A stretch of 46,960 nt of DNA. It comes from CAYGZA01 sp964354135. GTDB taxonomy: Bacteria > Planctomycetota > Planctomycetia > Pirellulales > Thermoguttaceae. Position 1 is the first letter of the stretch. Every line of letters starts with the position of its first letter. The notes under the pieces were generated by a model. The model worked only from the letters and a program-made list of their open reading frames with translations. It was not told the DNA's origin and did not search any database. This document shows positions 1-7,644 of the stretch, one piece after another. The stretch lies in the NCBI GenBank assembly GCA_964354135.1, contig CAYGZA010000009.1:1-46960 (forward strand), read 5' to 3'. The position numbers were made by a program, and so were the translations under genes.

Positions 1-1
1 C

Positions 2-346
2 ATGTACCTCAACCGCAACGACTTCCGCACCAACCCGCCGGACATGGTCAAGAACCTGCCGAGCCAGGAAGACATCGACAAGTGGCGCGACGAGCGGGAG
101 CTGTGGACGGCCCGCTACCACCTCCAGAACTGGCTCGACTGCATCAAGACCCGGCAGAAACCCATCTCCGACGTGGAGATCGGCCACCGCTCCGTCTCGA
201 TCTGCCACCTGGTCAATATCGCCCGGCAGATCGGCCGCAAGTTCCGATTTGACCCCGAGAAGGAGCAGATCATCGGCGACGAGGAGGCGAACAAGCTCGT
301 CAGCCGCCCGCGCCGCAAGGGGTACGAGCTGCCGGACCCGGTGTGA
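2..346 (+). CDS. Gfo/Idh/MocA family oxidoreductase, C-terminal end (5' truncated by window)
   Basis: The frame is open from the window edge, so this is the last ~114 residues of a longer gene. The first ATG seen is probably internal. The stretch with NWLDCIKTRQKPISDVEIGH followed by HRSVSICHLVNIARQIGRK and FDPEKEQIIGDEEANKL is the typical end of planctomycete Gfo/Idh/MocA proteins: a bacterial-type C-terminal domain packed behind an N-terminal NAD(P)-binding fold. Family members usually oxidise or reduce sugars or inositols, and many planctomycete ones carry a Tat signal, but both regions lie outside the window. A five-unit GGTTCAG tandem repeat starts 8 bp after the stop. The family call is firm; the substrate cannot be inferred. 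Confidence 0.8.
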   Translation: MYLNRNDFRTNPPDMVKNLPSQEDIDKWRDERELWTARYHLQNWLDCIKTRQKPISDVEIGHRSVSICHLVNIARQIGRKFRFDPEKEQIIGDEEANKLVSRPRRKGYELPDPV

Positions 347-353
347 GGGAGAG

Positions 354-388
354 GGTTCAGGGTTCAGGGTTCGGGGTTCAGGGTTCAG
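354..388. repeat. Five tandem GGTTCAG heptamers
   Basis: Five direct heptamers, four GGTTCAG and one GGTTCGG, begin 8 bp after the oxidoreductase stop codon. A two-unit version (GGTTCAG GCTTCAG) begins just after the glutaminase-like stop at 7078. In both places a CCGGGCC-GTGTC-GGCCCGG-type hairpin follows, so the heptamers look like one half of a composite intergenic element. Confidence 0.8.
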
Positions 389-392
389 CATT

Positions 393-545
393 CCGAGCCG
401 GGCCGTGTCGGCCCGGTAGCTGTAGGATATGCTTCAGCATGTCGGCGGGTGACGGGGCATCTTGCCCGTGCTCGGCTGCGGCGCTGGCGAAACGCCAGTG
501 CCGCCAGCAGGTCGGGTGGCATGGCCACGCTCGCGTGAGCATGAA
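393..545. repeat. Cluster of GC-rich stem-loops (interspersed repeat modules)
   Basis: Several inverted repeats lie back to back. CCGGGCC/GGCCCGG (398-404 / 410-416) encloses a GTGTC loop. GGGCA-TCT-TGCCC lies around 455-468. A 12-bp stem with an AAA loop occupies 478-504. CATG plus CACG pair with CGTG plus CATG over 520-543. The first two modules recur at 7096-7180. No convincing protein is encoded between 347 and 629. The modules resemble REP/BIME-type elements in style; their real family is unknown. Confidence 0.7.
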
Positions 546-629
546 CCTGCGTGTTCCCGCCGGGTGTGAAAAACATGGCCGCGCCCTCGCCTTCCGCCCC
601 TTTGGCCGTGCCGGATTTATCCGTGTGCA

Positions 630-1493
630 TCAGCGTTCATCCGCGCTTCCTTCCGCTGCGCGCCGTCCGGCCGCACGCTCTTCGTATCGTTCCGGGTCGA
701 ACAGGTAGCGGGTGACGAACTTGGCCAGCTTGCCCGCCAGGTAGCCGTCCATGATCCGGTGGTCGAACGTGGCGCACAGGACCAGCATCGGCCGGATGAC
801 GATACTCCCGCCGCGGACGACCGGTCTGTCTTCGACTTTGCCCACCGAGACGATGACGGGCGTTCTGGTGACCGGCGACAGGGGAACATACGCCTCGGAG
901 ATGCCGAAGGAGCCGACCGTCGTCACGGCGGCCCCGCCAAAAGGGTCTTGCGGGATGCCGAGCCGGCGGAGATTGAGATTCAGCGTGTATTGGAGGAAGC
1001 AGAGGAGTCGGAGGGTGATCTCATTGACCCAGCTCGGGACCTTGTCGAGCATTCGCCGGGTCCTGGCAAGGTCTTCGTCGGTGCCTGCCCGAATGGCTTT
1101 CACTTTTCCCTGGAGCTCCAGGGCCATCGCCACCACGTCCTTGGTGTCCGCGTCGCGGATGATGACTCCCGACAGGTCCGGCTTCTTGCCCGGAATGGCG
1201 ACGTGGCAGAAGACGTTGACGCGCTTCCGGGCGTACACCCGGTTCCAGCGGATGACGGCGTTCGTGTCGGGATACTCGCGGAGGCAGAGGGCCACGGCCC
1301 GCAAGACCAGGTGCGTTGGGATGATCTTCACGCCGCCGCGCTGCGACTGCTTCTCGGCGTATTCCAGGGCCTTGCCCATATCGACTTCGACCCGGGCGTA
1401 GACCTGCGGGTCGGTGGGGTGACTCCAGTTGACCACGGCCATTTTTCGCCACATCGAGGGCTTGGAGTACTTGTGGAGTTCGATGTTGGGCAT
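630..1493 (-). CDS. 2-oxoacid dehydrogenase E2-type acyltransferase, catalytic domain only
   Basis: 287 residues starting at an ATG with AGGGAG 7 bp upstream. The protein matches the catalytic domain of 2-oxoacid dehydrogenase acyltransferases (E2, chloramphenicol-acetyltransferase fold). The active-site signature reads DHRIMDG at about 244-250, giving the catalytic His245 and Asp249, and a GSFG turn lies at about 194-197. There is no N-terminal lipoyl domain and no peripheral-subunit-binding domain, so it is about half the length of a true E2. It cannot work alone as a classical pyruvate dehydrogenase core and no E1 or E3 gene is nearby. Free-standing E2-like domains are common in bacteria and may acylate other substrates, which is inference here. 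It lies 148 bp downstream of the penicillin acylase on the same strand. Confidence 0.85.
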   Translation of the reverse strand: MPNIELHKYSKPSMWRKMAVVNWSHPTDPQVYARVEVDMGKALEYAEKQSQRGGVKIIPTHLVLRAVALCLREYPDTNAVIRWNRVYARKRVNVFCHVAIPGKKPDLSGVIIRDADTKDVVAMALELQGKVKAIRAGTDEDLARTRRMLDKVPSWVNEITLRLLCFLQYTLNLNLRRLGIPQDPFGGAAVTTVGSFGISEAYVPLSPVTRTPVIVSVGKVEDRPVVRGGSIVIRPMLVLCATFDHRIMDGYLAGKLAKFVTRYLFDPERYEERAAGRRAAEGSADER

Positions 1494-1641
1494 CGTTTCG
1501 CTCCCTATCCTATGGGGTCTCACGATTTCGGAAGGCCGAAGCTCCTGCCGAGCCGAACGGAATGCGCCGCCTTCACGACCGAGAACGCGGCTCGGCAGGA
1601 GTCTTGCCCTCTCCGAATCACGCACAGCCATTTGGCGAGTG

Positions 1642-3798
1642 TCATGGGAAAGGGAGCCGCTCTTGCGTTGCGTCGGGCGAGAGGGTCTTGTACCGGCCGG
1701 CAAGCCAGTTCTCGAGGTCGGAGCAATACCATTTCGAGAAGCGGCGGTCGGAGGGGCCGCCTTCGAGATTGGTCCGGAGTTCGTCGGTGGCAAGGTCCGC
1801 GACCATGCGATAAGACGGCACAAAGGTGGTCACTCGGCCGCCGCCCCGATAAACCTGGCCCTGGTGGATCGTGGCCCGGCCGCCCAGAGCGGTTACCGGG
1901 CCGCGGTCGAAGCCAAGCCATCGCGGCAGCTTGCCGCCGAAGAGCAGGTGGCGGAGCGCGTACTGCTGCGCCTGGCCCCACGGCTGCGGATCGACCGCGA
2001 GGGCCTCGACGGCGGCCCGGCGATACAGCTCCTCCCGCGGGCGGCCGGCAAACCAGGCCGATTCCTCGGAGAGCATCACGCGGTCGAAGTTCAAGTGAAA
2101 GGCGACGAGGATCGCGGTCTGGTCGGCGAGGTGTTCCGCCGCCTCGGGGCCAAGACCGCCTTTGCCGAAGACCTCGCAAAAGAGCCGCTTGTAGAACCGC
2201 TCGAACAGGAACGCTCCGCGGGAGTCGGCCGCGTAGCGAAGGTCCCAGTCGCGGAGGATCTTGCCCTGCGGCGTATCGGGGAGCAGCGGCCGGAGGATCT
2301 TCATGAACGCTTCGGCCTGGAGTGAGTAGAGGTCGAAGTGCATCGCGAACATGTCGGCCGGCGTGAGGCCGGTCCGCCCTTCCAGGAGCTGCGCAATCCG
2401 CTCGGCCCGGTAAGGGCCCATGGGCGCGTTGATCGGCTTGACTTTGCCGTACCGGTTCAGGTCCTGGTTGGCGGTGGCGAAGTAGCCATGCTCGGGATTG
2501 AGCACGCGGGGCAGGTCTTCGTGACCCTCAAAGCCGTCCCAATCGTTCTCCTTCTTCCAGGCCGGCAGTGGAACGAAGCCGCTTGCGCCCTCCCGGCGGT
2601 GCGGCGACAAACCGGACATCTGGAACCCGATGTCCCCGCGGCGGTCGGCCAGCACGAAACTCCACGCCGTCTCGACTTGCCCAAGGAGATCCATTCCCTC
2701 AGGAACGTCCCTGGCGTGCAGCATCTTGCAGATCTGCTCGAACGACTTGGGCCCGGATTGAGCGGCGGCCCAGCGCGTGGCGAGGTAGCAGCCCTCTTGG
2801 GTCGGATCGCCGTCGAGCAGGCCGTGGTCGTTCTCGTAGAAGACGACCTCCACGGGCTCCTTCTTCTTGCGCAAGATGACCTCGCGGCGCCGCTGGAACG
2901 CGATCCACCGGTCGGGCTCGCGGTAGTACTTGCCGTCGCGGCACCGCTCGATCCACGAATCGACCGCGTCCACGAAGGCGTAGGTCGCGCCCCAGGCCAA
3001 GTCGGGCGTGCGGCCGGCGAGAATGCCGGGCGATCCGGGCATCGAGCCGCCGATGGCCCAGCGGTCGCCCCAGTGGAAGGCGATCTCGCTCCAGACGTTC
3101 GGCAGCCGGTTGCCTTCCAGGTGCGGGTCGTTGGCCAAGAGCGGCTTGCCGGAGGCGGTCCTGAAGCCCGAAACGACCCAGTTGTTTGAGGCCGTCAATC
3201 GCGGCACGGCGGTGCCCCAGAAAACTTCCGGTGGCACGACCCGCTCGCCGAGCCGGACCTGCTTGACCAGTTCCACGTCCAGCTCGCCGAGCAGGCCCGG
3301 GAACAGCTCCTCCAGCTTCTCCCGCGGCAGGCCCGCCTGGACCATTTCCACCAGGAGCCGCTCGATGTCGGCCTGGGTCCGGGCGAGCATCGCGTACGCC
3401 AGCACCCGGGCGTTGAGGATTGCGTCTTCGGGCCGCCAGGGCTCCGGCCGGTAGCCGAAGAGCCTGAGTTCCCACGGGCACTTCCGGCTCAACACGTGGT
3501 TGACGCCGTCGCAATAGGACTCCAGACAACGCTTCGCCTCCGGCGCAAGGGCGTCCAACGGCGGCGGCTGTTGGGCGCCATTCATGCGGCGGAAGAAAAG
3601 GTCGATGGCAAGGGAGGCGTCGCTCGAATCGAGAAACTCTGAGACGCGGCCTTGTCCGACGATCCGCATGAGCAGCATCTGCATGCCGCGGTCGACGGCG
3701 TGGGCATACCCCTGCCCCCAGTACAGGCCGGACTCATCGGGGGCCTCGACGTGGGGGATGCCGTGCCGGTCTCGCCAGATTCGGACCTCCTGGTTCAT
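1642..3798 (-). CDS. Penicillin acylase family (Ntn-hydrolase) protein without signal peptide
   Basis: 718 residues; the ATG is preceded by GGAGG at 7 bp. The start RDRHGIPHVEAPDE and the later GQGYAHAVDRGMQM are hallmarks of penicillin amidases. The motif LTASNNWVVSG at about 201-211 supplies the N-terminal nucleophile: autocleavage before Ser204 would give alpha and beta chains. LLANDPHLEGN follows as in the family. Known members hydrolyse amide bonds of penicillins, acyl-homoserine lactones or other N-acyl compounds; the substrate here is unknown. Most family members are exported, but this one starts directly with the mature-like sequence, so either it acts in the cytoplasm or the 5' end has been lost. 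A thioredoxin-like remnant ends 36 bp upstream on the same strand. Confidence 0.88.
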   Translation of the reverse strand: MNQEVRIWRDRHGIPHVEAPDESGLYWGQGYAHAVDRGMQMLLMRIVGQGRVSEFLDSSDASLAIDLFFRRMNGAQQPPPLDALAPEAKRCLESYCDGVNHVLSRKCPWELRLFGYRPEPWRPEDAILNARVLAYAMLARTQADIERLLVEMVQAGLPREKLEELFPGLLGELDVELVKQVRLGERVVPPEVFWGTAVPRLTASNNWVVSGFRTASGKPLLANDPHLEGNRLPNVWSEIAFHWGDRWAIGGSMPGSPGILAGRTPDLAWGATYAFVDAVDSWIERCRDGKYYREPDRWIAFQRRREVILRKKKEPVEVVFYENDHGLLDGDPTQEGCYLATRWAAAQSGPKSFEQICKMLHARDVPEGMDLLGQVETAWSFVLADRRGDIGFQMSGLSPHRREGASGFVPLPAWKKENDWDGFEGHEDLPRVLNPEHGYFATANQDLNRYGKVKPINAPMGPYRAERIAQLLEGRTGLTPADMFAMHFDLYSLQAEAFMKILRPLLPDTPQGKILRDWDLRYAADSRGAFLFERFYKRLFCEVFGKGGLGPEAAEHLADQTAILVAFHLNFDRVMLSEESAWFAGRPREELYRRAAVEALAVDPQPWGQAQQYALRHLLFGGKLPRWLGFDRGPVTALGGRATIHQGQVYRGGGRVTTFVPSYRMVADLATDELRTNLEGGPSDRRFSKWYCSDLENWLAGRYKTLSPDATQERLPFP

Positions 3799-3834
3799 GT
3801 CCGGGCCTCCAAACCGACGACGCTGCCAGTGCGA

Positions 3835-4065
3835 TCAGGTTCCACGCGCCCGGCCCAGGGCCTCCTGCACGATGGGTTTGAAGCCGCTGACGGGTTTGTA
3901 TCCCAGGCACTCGCCGAGTTTCTCGCCGCGGTACGACACGAAGACCACGTAGGGATACCCGCGGGTCGCACCGAGTTGTGCCTTGGCCTGTTTCTCCGTA
4001 TCGCCGTCCACGATCACGCAGACGAAGCTCTCCAGCAACCGCCTGACCTTTCCAAGAAGGTTCCC
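3835..4065 (-). pseudogene. Thioredoxin-like domain remnant (C-terminal half only)
   Basis: The frame opens after a TGA at 4066-4068 and encodes about 76 residues. KVRRLLESFVCVIVDGDTEK, then RGYPYVVFVSYRGEKLGECL, then a closing helix, is the back half of a thioredoxin fold: central strand, cis-Pro loop (YPYVV) and final helix. The first strand and the WCxxC active-site loop are absent and are not found in the other frames just upstream. The only possible start is a TTG at 4038 with no clear Shine-Dalgarno. It is either a truncated relic or a short domain with an unrecognised start. It precedes the penicillin acylase by 36 bp. Confidence 0.5.
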
Positions 4066-4384
4066 TCATTCTATCGACCTTTTCCTACCCGGGGCGTGCT
4101 TCACGCCGGAAGATAACGCCCCCGGCGGAAACGCCGCGGGAATCCTAGGCCCGGCGGGGGGCTTAGGTGCGGGGCCCTCGGGCGTTGTCCTGCGGCGCGT
4201 CGGGTGGGCTCGCGTCGCAAAGCTTGTGAAGGAAACGACTTCCCTTCCCCGCCGGGCGTCGACCGCGGCACAATGCCCACACGCACGTCGTTTCGCGGCG
4301 CCCGGCTCCATGGTATCATAGTGGCCCGTGCCGTCGTTGTCGCGTTGCCGATCTCCGCACCCCGATTTCGCGAGAGCTGCCGAC
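4066..4384. other. Gene-free stretch between divergent genes
   Basis: About 320 bp of very GC-rich sequence between the thioredoxin-like remnant (minus) and the methyltransferase-glutaminase gene (plus). A possible -10 (TATCAT, 4314-4319) lies 66 bp before the plus-strand start but has no good -35. The missing N-terminal half of the thioredoxin-like gene was looked for here in all minus frames and not found. Confidence 0.4.
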
Positions 4385-7078
4385 ATGAGCTGGACCCACC
4401 TCCATCGCGTCCCGAAGTCCCTTCTTGCCTTCTTCCTCATCGCGGCCGCGACCGCCGCGCCCCTCGGAGCCCAGCAGAAGGAGTCCAAGCCCGACGCCAA
4501 GAAACCGCCGGCGAAGTCCGACGTCGAGAAGCAAGTCCAGTGCCTGGAAGGCGCGACCCGCGAGGTCGTCGTCAAGCGGGACGAGATTGTCGCCGCTTGC
4601 GAATTGAAGCCGGGAATGACCGTGGCCGACGTGGGGGCGGGAACGGGATTGTTCACGCGGCTCCTGGCCCCCAAGGTCGGCCCCGGCGGCAAGGTCTTCG
4701 CCCTGGAGATCAAGAAGGACCTCGTCGAGCACCTCCAAAAGACGTGCCGCGAACAGAAACTCGACAACGTCGAGACCCTGCTCTCCACGCCCAAGTCCAC
4801 GGAGCTTCCCCCGGCGTCGATCGACATGGCGTTCATTTGCGACACCTACCACCACTTCGATCACCCGCGGGAGATGCTCGCCTCGATCCGCTCGGCCTTG
4901 CGGCCCGGCGGGTGGCTCGTGAACCTCGATTACCACAAGGCCGGCAAGATGAAGGACCACGTCCGCTCGGACAAGAAGACCGTATGCGCCGAGATCGAGG
5001 CCGCCGGCTTCACCCTGGTGGATGAAAACGAGAAGATCCCGGAGCACCACTTCCTGCGGTTTACGAAGCGGACCTTGCGGCCCCCGGCGGTCCCGCTGGT
5101 GGTCCACGATCCGTACTTCAGCATCTGGTCATTCAGCGACCGGCTGGCGGACGACTGGCCGCGGCACTGGACCGGCGCGATCCACGCCTTGTGCGGCATG
5201 GTGCGTATCGACGGCAAGGCGTACCGCGTCATGGGCATGGGAGGCCGCGATCTGCCGGCGATGCGGCAGGTCGAGCTGAAGGTTCTGCCCACGCGGACAA
5301 TCTACGACTTCGAGGATGGCGGCGTTCGCGTGCAGCTCACTTTCACCTCGCCGCTGTTGCCGAACGACCTGGACCTGATCGGCCGGCCCGTTACCTACTT
5401 GACTTGGGACGTCCGCTCGGTCGACGGCCGGAAGCACAAGGTGGAACTCTACTACGACAACTCGGCGGAGCCGGCGGTCAACGAGGCCGTTCAGCCCGTG
5501 CGATGGTCGCGCCCGAAGATCGAGGGGCTGAGCGTTCTCCGGATCGGCTCCGAGGAGCAGCCGATCCTGCGCAAAAAGGGTGACAACCTTCGGATCGACT
5601 GGGGATACCTCTACGTCGCTGCGCCGGCCGCGCAGAAGGCGGCCCTGGCGATCGCGGACCACGAGTCGGCCCGGGGGGCGTTCGCCGGGCAGGGGCGATT
5701 GCCCCAGACGGACGACGGCGGGATGCCGCGATCGGCCAAAGAGGCCTGGCCGGTCACGGCCTGCGCGTTCGACCTGGGCGACGTCGGCAAAGACACGGCT
5801 TCGCGCTGGCTCATGCTCGCCTACGACGACATCTATTCGATCGAGTACCTCGGTCAGAGATTGCCGCCCTACTGGCGGCGCAGCGGGGCCGAGGCGCCCG
5901 ACTTGCTCCAGACCGCCGCCAAGCAGTACGACCGGTTGCTCAAGCGGTGCGAGCAGTTCGACGCGGAGTTCATGGACGACTTGGAGCGGGCCGGCGGCGT
6001 GGGTTATGCAGAGTTGTGCGCCCTGAGCTACCGCCAGGCGATCGGCGGGCACAAGCTCGTGGCCGGGCCCGAAGGCCGGCCGATGTTCTTTCCCAAGGAG
6101 AACTTCTCCAACGGCTGCATCGGCACGGTGGACGTGATCTACCCGGCAGCGCCGATCTTCGCGCTATTGAGCAACGATCTGCTGAAGGCCACGGTGACCC
6201 CGGTCTTCGAGTATGCAACGACGCCGCGGTGGAAGTTCCCCTTCGCCCCGCACGACCTCGGCACCTACCCTAAGGCCAACGGCCAGGTCTACGGCGGCGG
6301 CGAGAAGACCGAGGAGAACCAGATGCCGGTCGAAGAGTCCGGCAACATGCTGATCCTCGCGGCGCTGATCTCGCAGATCGACGGCAACACGAAGTACGTC
6401 GATCGGTACTGGCCGCTCCTGGAGCGCTGGGCGCAGTACCTCAAGGAGAAGGGCCTTGACCCGGAGAATCAGCTTTGCACCGACGACTTCGCCGGCCACC
6501 TGGCCCACAACGCGAATCTCTCCTTGAAGGCGATCCTCGCGCTGGCGGCCCATGCCAAGCTGTGCGACATGGCGGGCCGTAAAGACCAGGCGGCTCAGTA
6601 CCGCGGCATTGCCGAGCAGTTTGCCAAGCAGTGGCCCAAGCTGGCCGACGATGGCGACCACTACCGCCTGGCCTTCGATCGCCCCGGCACCTGGAGCCAA
6701 AAGTACAACCTGGTCTGGGACAAGCTCCTCGGCTTGAAGCTCTTCCCACCGGAAGTGACCCGCAAGGAAATCGCCTTCTACAAGACGAAGCTCAACCGCT
6801 TCGGCCTGCCTTTGGACAATCGCGCGACGTACACCAAAACGGACTGGGAGGTCTGGACGGCGACGCTGGCGGAGTCGCGGTCGGACTTCGATGTGCTGAT
6901 GGCGCCGGTCTACCGCTTTGTCCACGAGACACCCGATCGGGCGCCGCTCACGGACTGGTACATGACCGGCGATGCGAAGCTCAAGGGCTTCCGTGCCCGG
7001 CCGGTGATCGGCGGCGTCTTCATCAAGATGCTCGACGACCCGGCGACGTGGAAGAAGTGGAGCGGCAGGAGGGAATAG
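4385..7078 (+). CDS. Fusion: exported class I SAM methyltransferase + glutaminase-like (DUF4965/DUF5127) enzyme
   Basis: 897 residues from the ATG at 4385, which is followed at once by a signal peptide (hydrophobic core about 11-25, cleavage near AQ30). Residues about 46-229 form a complete class I methyltransferase: SAM-binding VADVGAGTGLFTRLL at 80-94, FICDTYHHFDHP, LRPGGWLVNLD, and the usual closing strand HHFLRFTKR. From residue 230 the sequence switches to the start of a mature glutaminase-A-like protein (RPPAVPLVVHDPYFSIWSF), which continues to the family end FIKMLDDPATWKKW. ENFSNGCIGTVDVIYP and CTDDFAGHLAHNANLSLKA are typical of its alpha/alpha-barrel domain. I know both halves as separate proteins in planctomycetes. 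The second half lacks its own signal peptide, so export would depend on the first. The join is at nt ~5071. Confidence 0.85.
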   Translation: MSWTHLHRVPKSLLAFFLIAAATAAPLGAQQKESKPDAKKPPAKSDVEKQVQCLEGATREVVVKRDEIVAACELKPGMTVADVGAGTGLFTRLLAPKVGPGGKVFALEIKKDLVEHLQKTCREQKLDNVETLLSTPKSTELPPASIDMAFICDTYHHFDHPREMLASIRSALRPGGWLVNLDYHKAGKMKDHVRSDKKTVCAEIEAAGFTLVDENEKIPEHHFLRFTKRTLRPPAVPLVVHDPYFSIWSFSDRLADDWPRHWTGAIHALCGMVRIDGKAYRVMGMGGRDLPAMRQVELKVLPTRTIYDFEDGGVRVQLTFTSPLLPNDLDLIGRPVTYLTWDVRSVDGRKHKVELYYDNSAEPAVNEAVQPVRWSRPKIEGLSVLRIGSEEQPILRKKGDNLRIDWGYLYVAAPAAQKAALAIADHESARGAFAGQGRLPQTDDGGMPRSAKEAWPVTACAFDLGDVGKDTASRWLMLAYDDIYSIEYLGQRLPPYWRRSGAEAPDLLQTAAKQYDRLLKRCEQFDAEFMDDLERAGGVGYAELCALSYRQAIGGHKLVAGPEGRPMFFPKENFSNGCIGTVDVIYPAAPIFALLSNDLLKATVTPVFEYATTPRWKFPFAPHDLGTYPKANGQVYGGGEKTEENQMPVEESGNMLILAALISQIDGNTKYVDRYWPLLERWAQYLKEKGLDPENQLCTDDFAGHLAHNANLSLKAILALAAHAKLCDMAGRKDQAAQYRGIAEQFAKQWPKLADDGDHYRLAFDRPGTWSQKYNLVWDKLLGLKLFPPEVTRKEIAFYKTKLNRFGLPLDNRATYTKTDWEVWTATLAESRSDFDVLMAPVYRFVHETPDRAPLTDWYMTGDAKLKGFRARPVIGGVFIKMLDDPATWKKWSGRRE

Positions 7079-7180
7079 GGTTCAGGCTTCAGAGTCGGGC
7101 CGTGTCGGCCCGGGGGGAGAGTTCAGAGCCGGGCCGTGTCGGCCCGGCAGGCCAAGTGGCACGGGCATCTTGCCCGTGCC
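7079..7180. repeat. Composite repeat: GGTTCAG units plus three stem-loops
   Basis: Directly after the stop codon come GGTTCAG GCTTCAG, then CGGGCC-GTGTC-GGCCCG (7096-7112), a second AGTTCAG, then CCGGGCC-GTGTC-GGCCCGG (7129-7147), and finally a perfect 10-bp stem GGCACGGGCA-TCT-TGCCCGTGCC (7158-7180). The same modules in the same order follow the oxidoreductase stop at 346. No coding potential. Confidence 0.75.
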
Positions 7181-7184
7181 CGCG

Positions 7185-7277
7185 ATGCAGGTGCTGCCGC
7201 TCCCGTATCAGCAAGCGTCGTTTGAATACCAAGGCCGCGAATTGACGCGGTATCACTTCGGCCCCGGGCTGGAGCGG
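7185..7277 (+). pseudogene. Remnant of a PmoA-like (DUF6807) protein N-terminus
   Basis: About 31 codons from an ATG at 7185 read MQVLPLPYQQASFEYQGREL followed by TRYHFGPGLER. This looks like a conserved stretch of planctomycete PmoA-like proteins, where the family continues RPFWYPI... Similarity stops abruptly after GPGLER; the frame then runs into unrelated sequence and ends at 7391. No continuation was seen in the other plus frames. The identification rests on memory of the family and one short block. It directly follows the repeat cluster. Confidence 0.45.
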
Positions 7278-7644
7278 CGGGGTGCCGAAACAGCAACAAG
7301 TGGACCTGCAGTGGGAGGCATTCTCGAACCGACCGCCTGCCTGGACGAGTTTGGACATTCAAGTTCACGGCTCAGGACGACGGCAAGGTGAGGTAGCCGG
7401 CCACCCGGCTTCGGAGAAGGCTGCAATCCCACTCGCAGAGGGGGCCGGGAGCGTCCGAGAAGCCCGCCGTTCCACGAGTTCTCGGGGCCTTGAAAGACGA
7501 GATGGCAATCTGGGACTGCCGCAGTACAGGTTAGGGAGGCTGCCCGGCCCGACAACGGGCGACTCAAGTTTCGAAGGGTTTCCGACACGCGACGATGCAG
7601 GCTGCGGACAGCGAGGTGGGAACCGGTGCTGAAAACAGGGCCGA
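7278..7644. other. Gene-free stretch, nothing recognised
   Basis: About 370 bp after the PmoA-like remnant and before the 3' end of the PQQ-propeller gene. Open frames exist on both strands but show no domain, signal or ribosome-binding site. RNase P RNA, tmRNA and SRP RNA were considered and their conserved cores are not present. It may be decayed coding sequence. Confidence 0.35.

Noticed and set aside
7278..7640. Possible structured housekeeping RNA (RNase P, tmRNA, SRP) in this gap
   Set aside because: The conserved core sequences of these RNAs could not be found on either strand.
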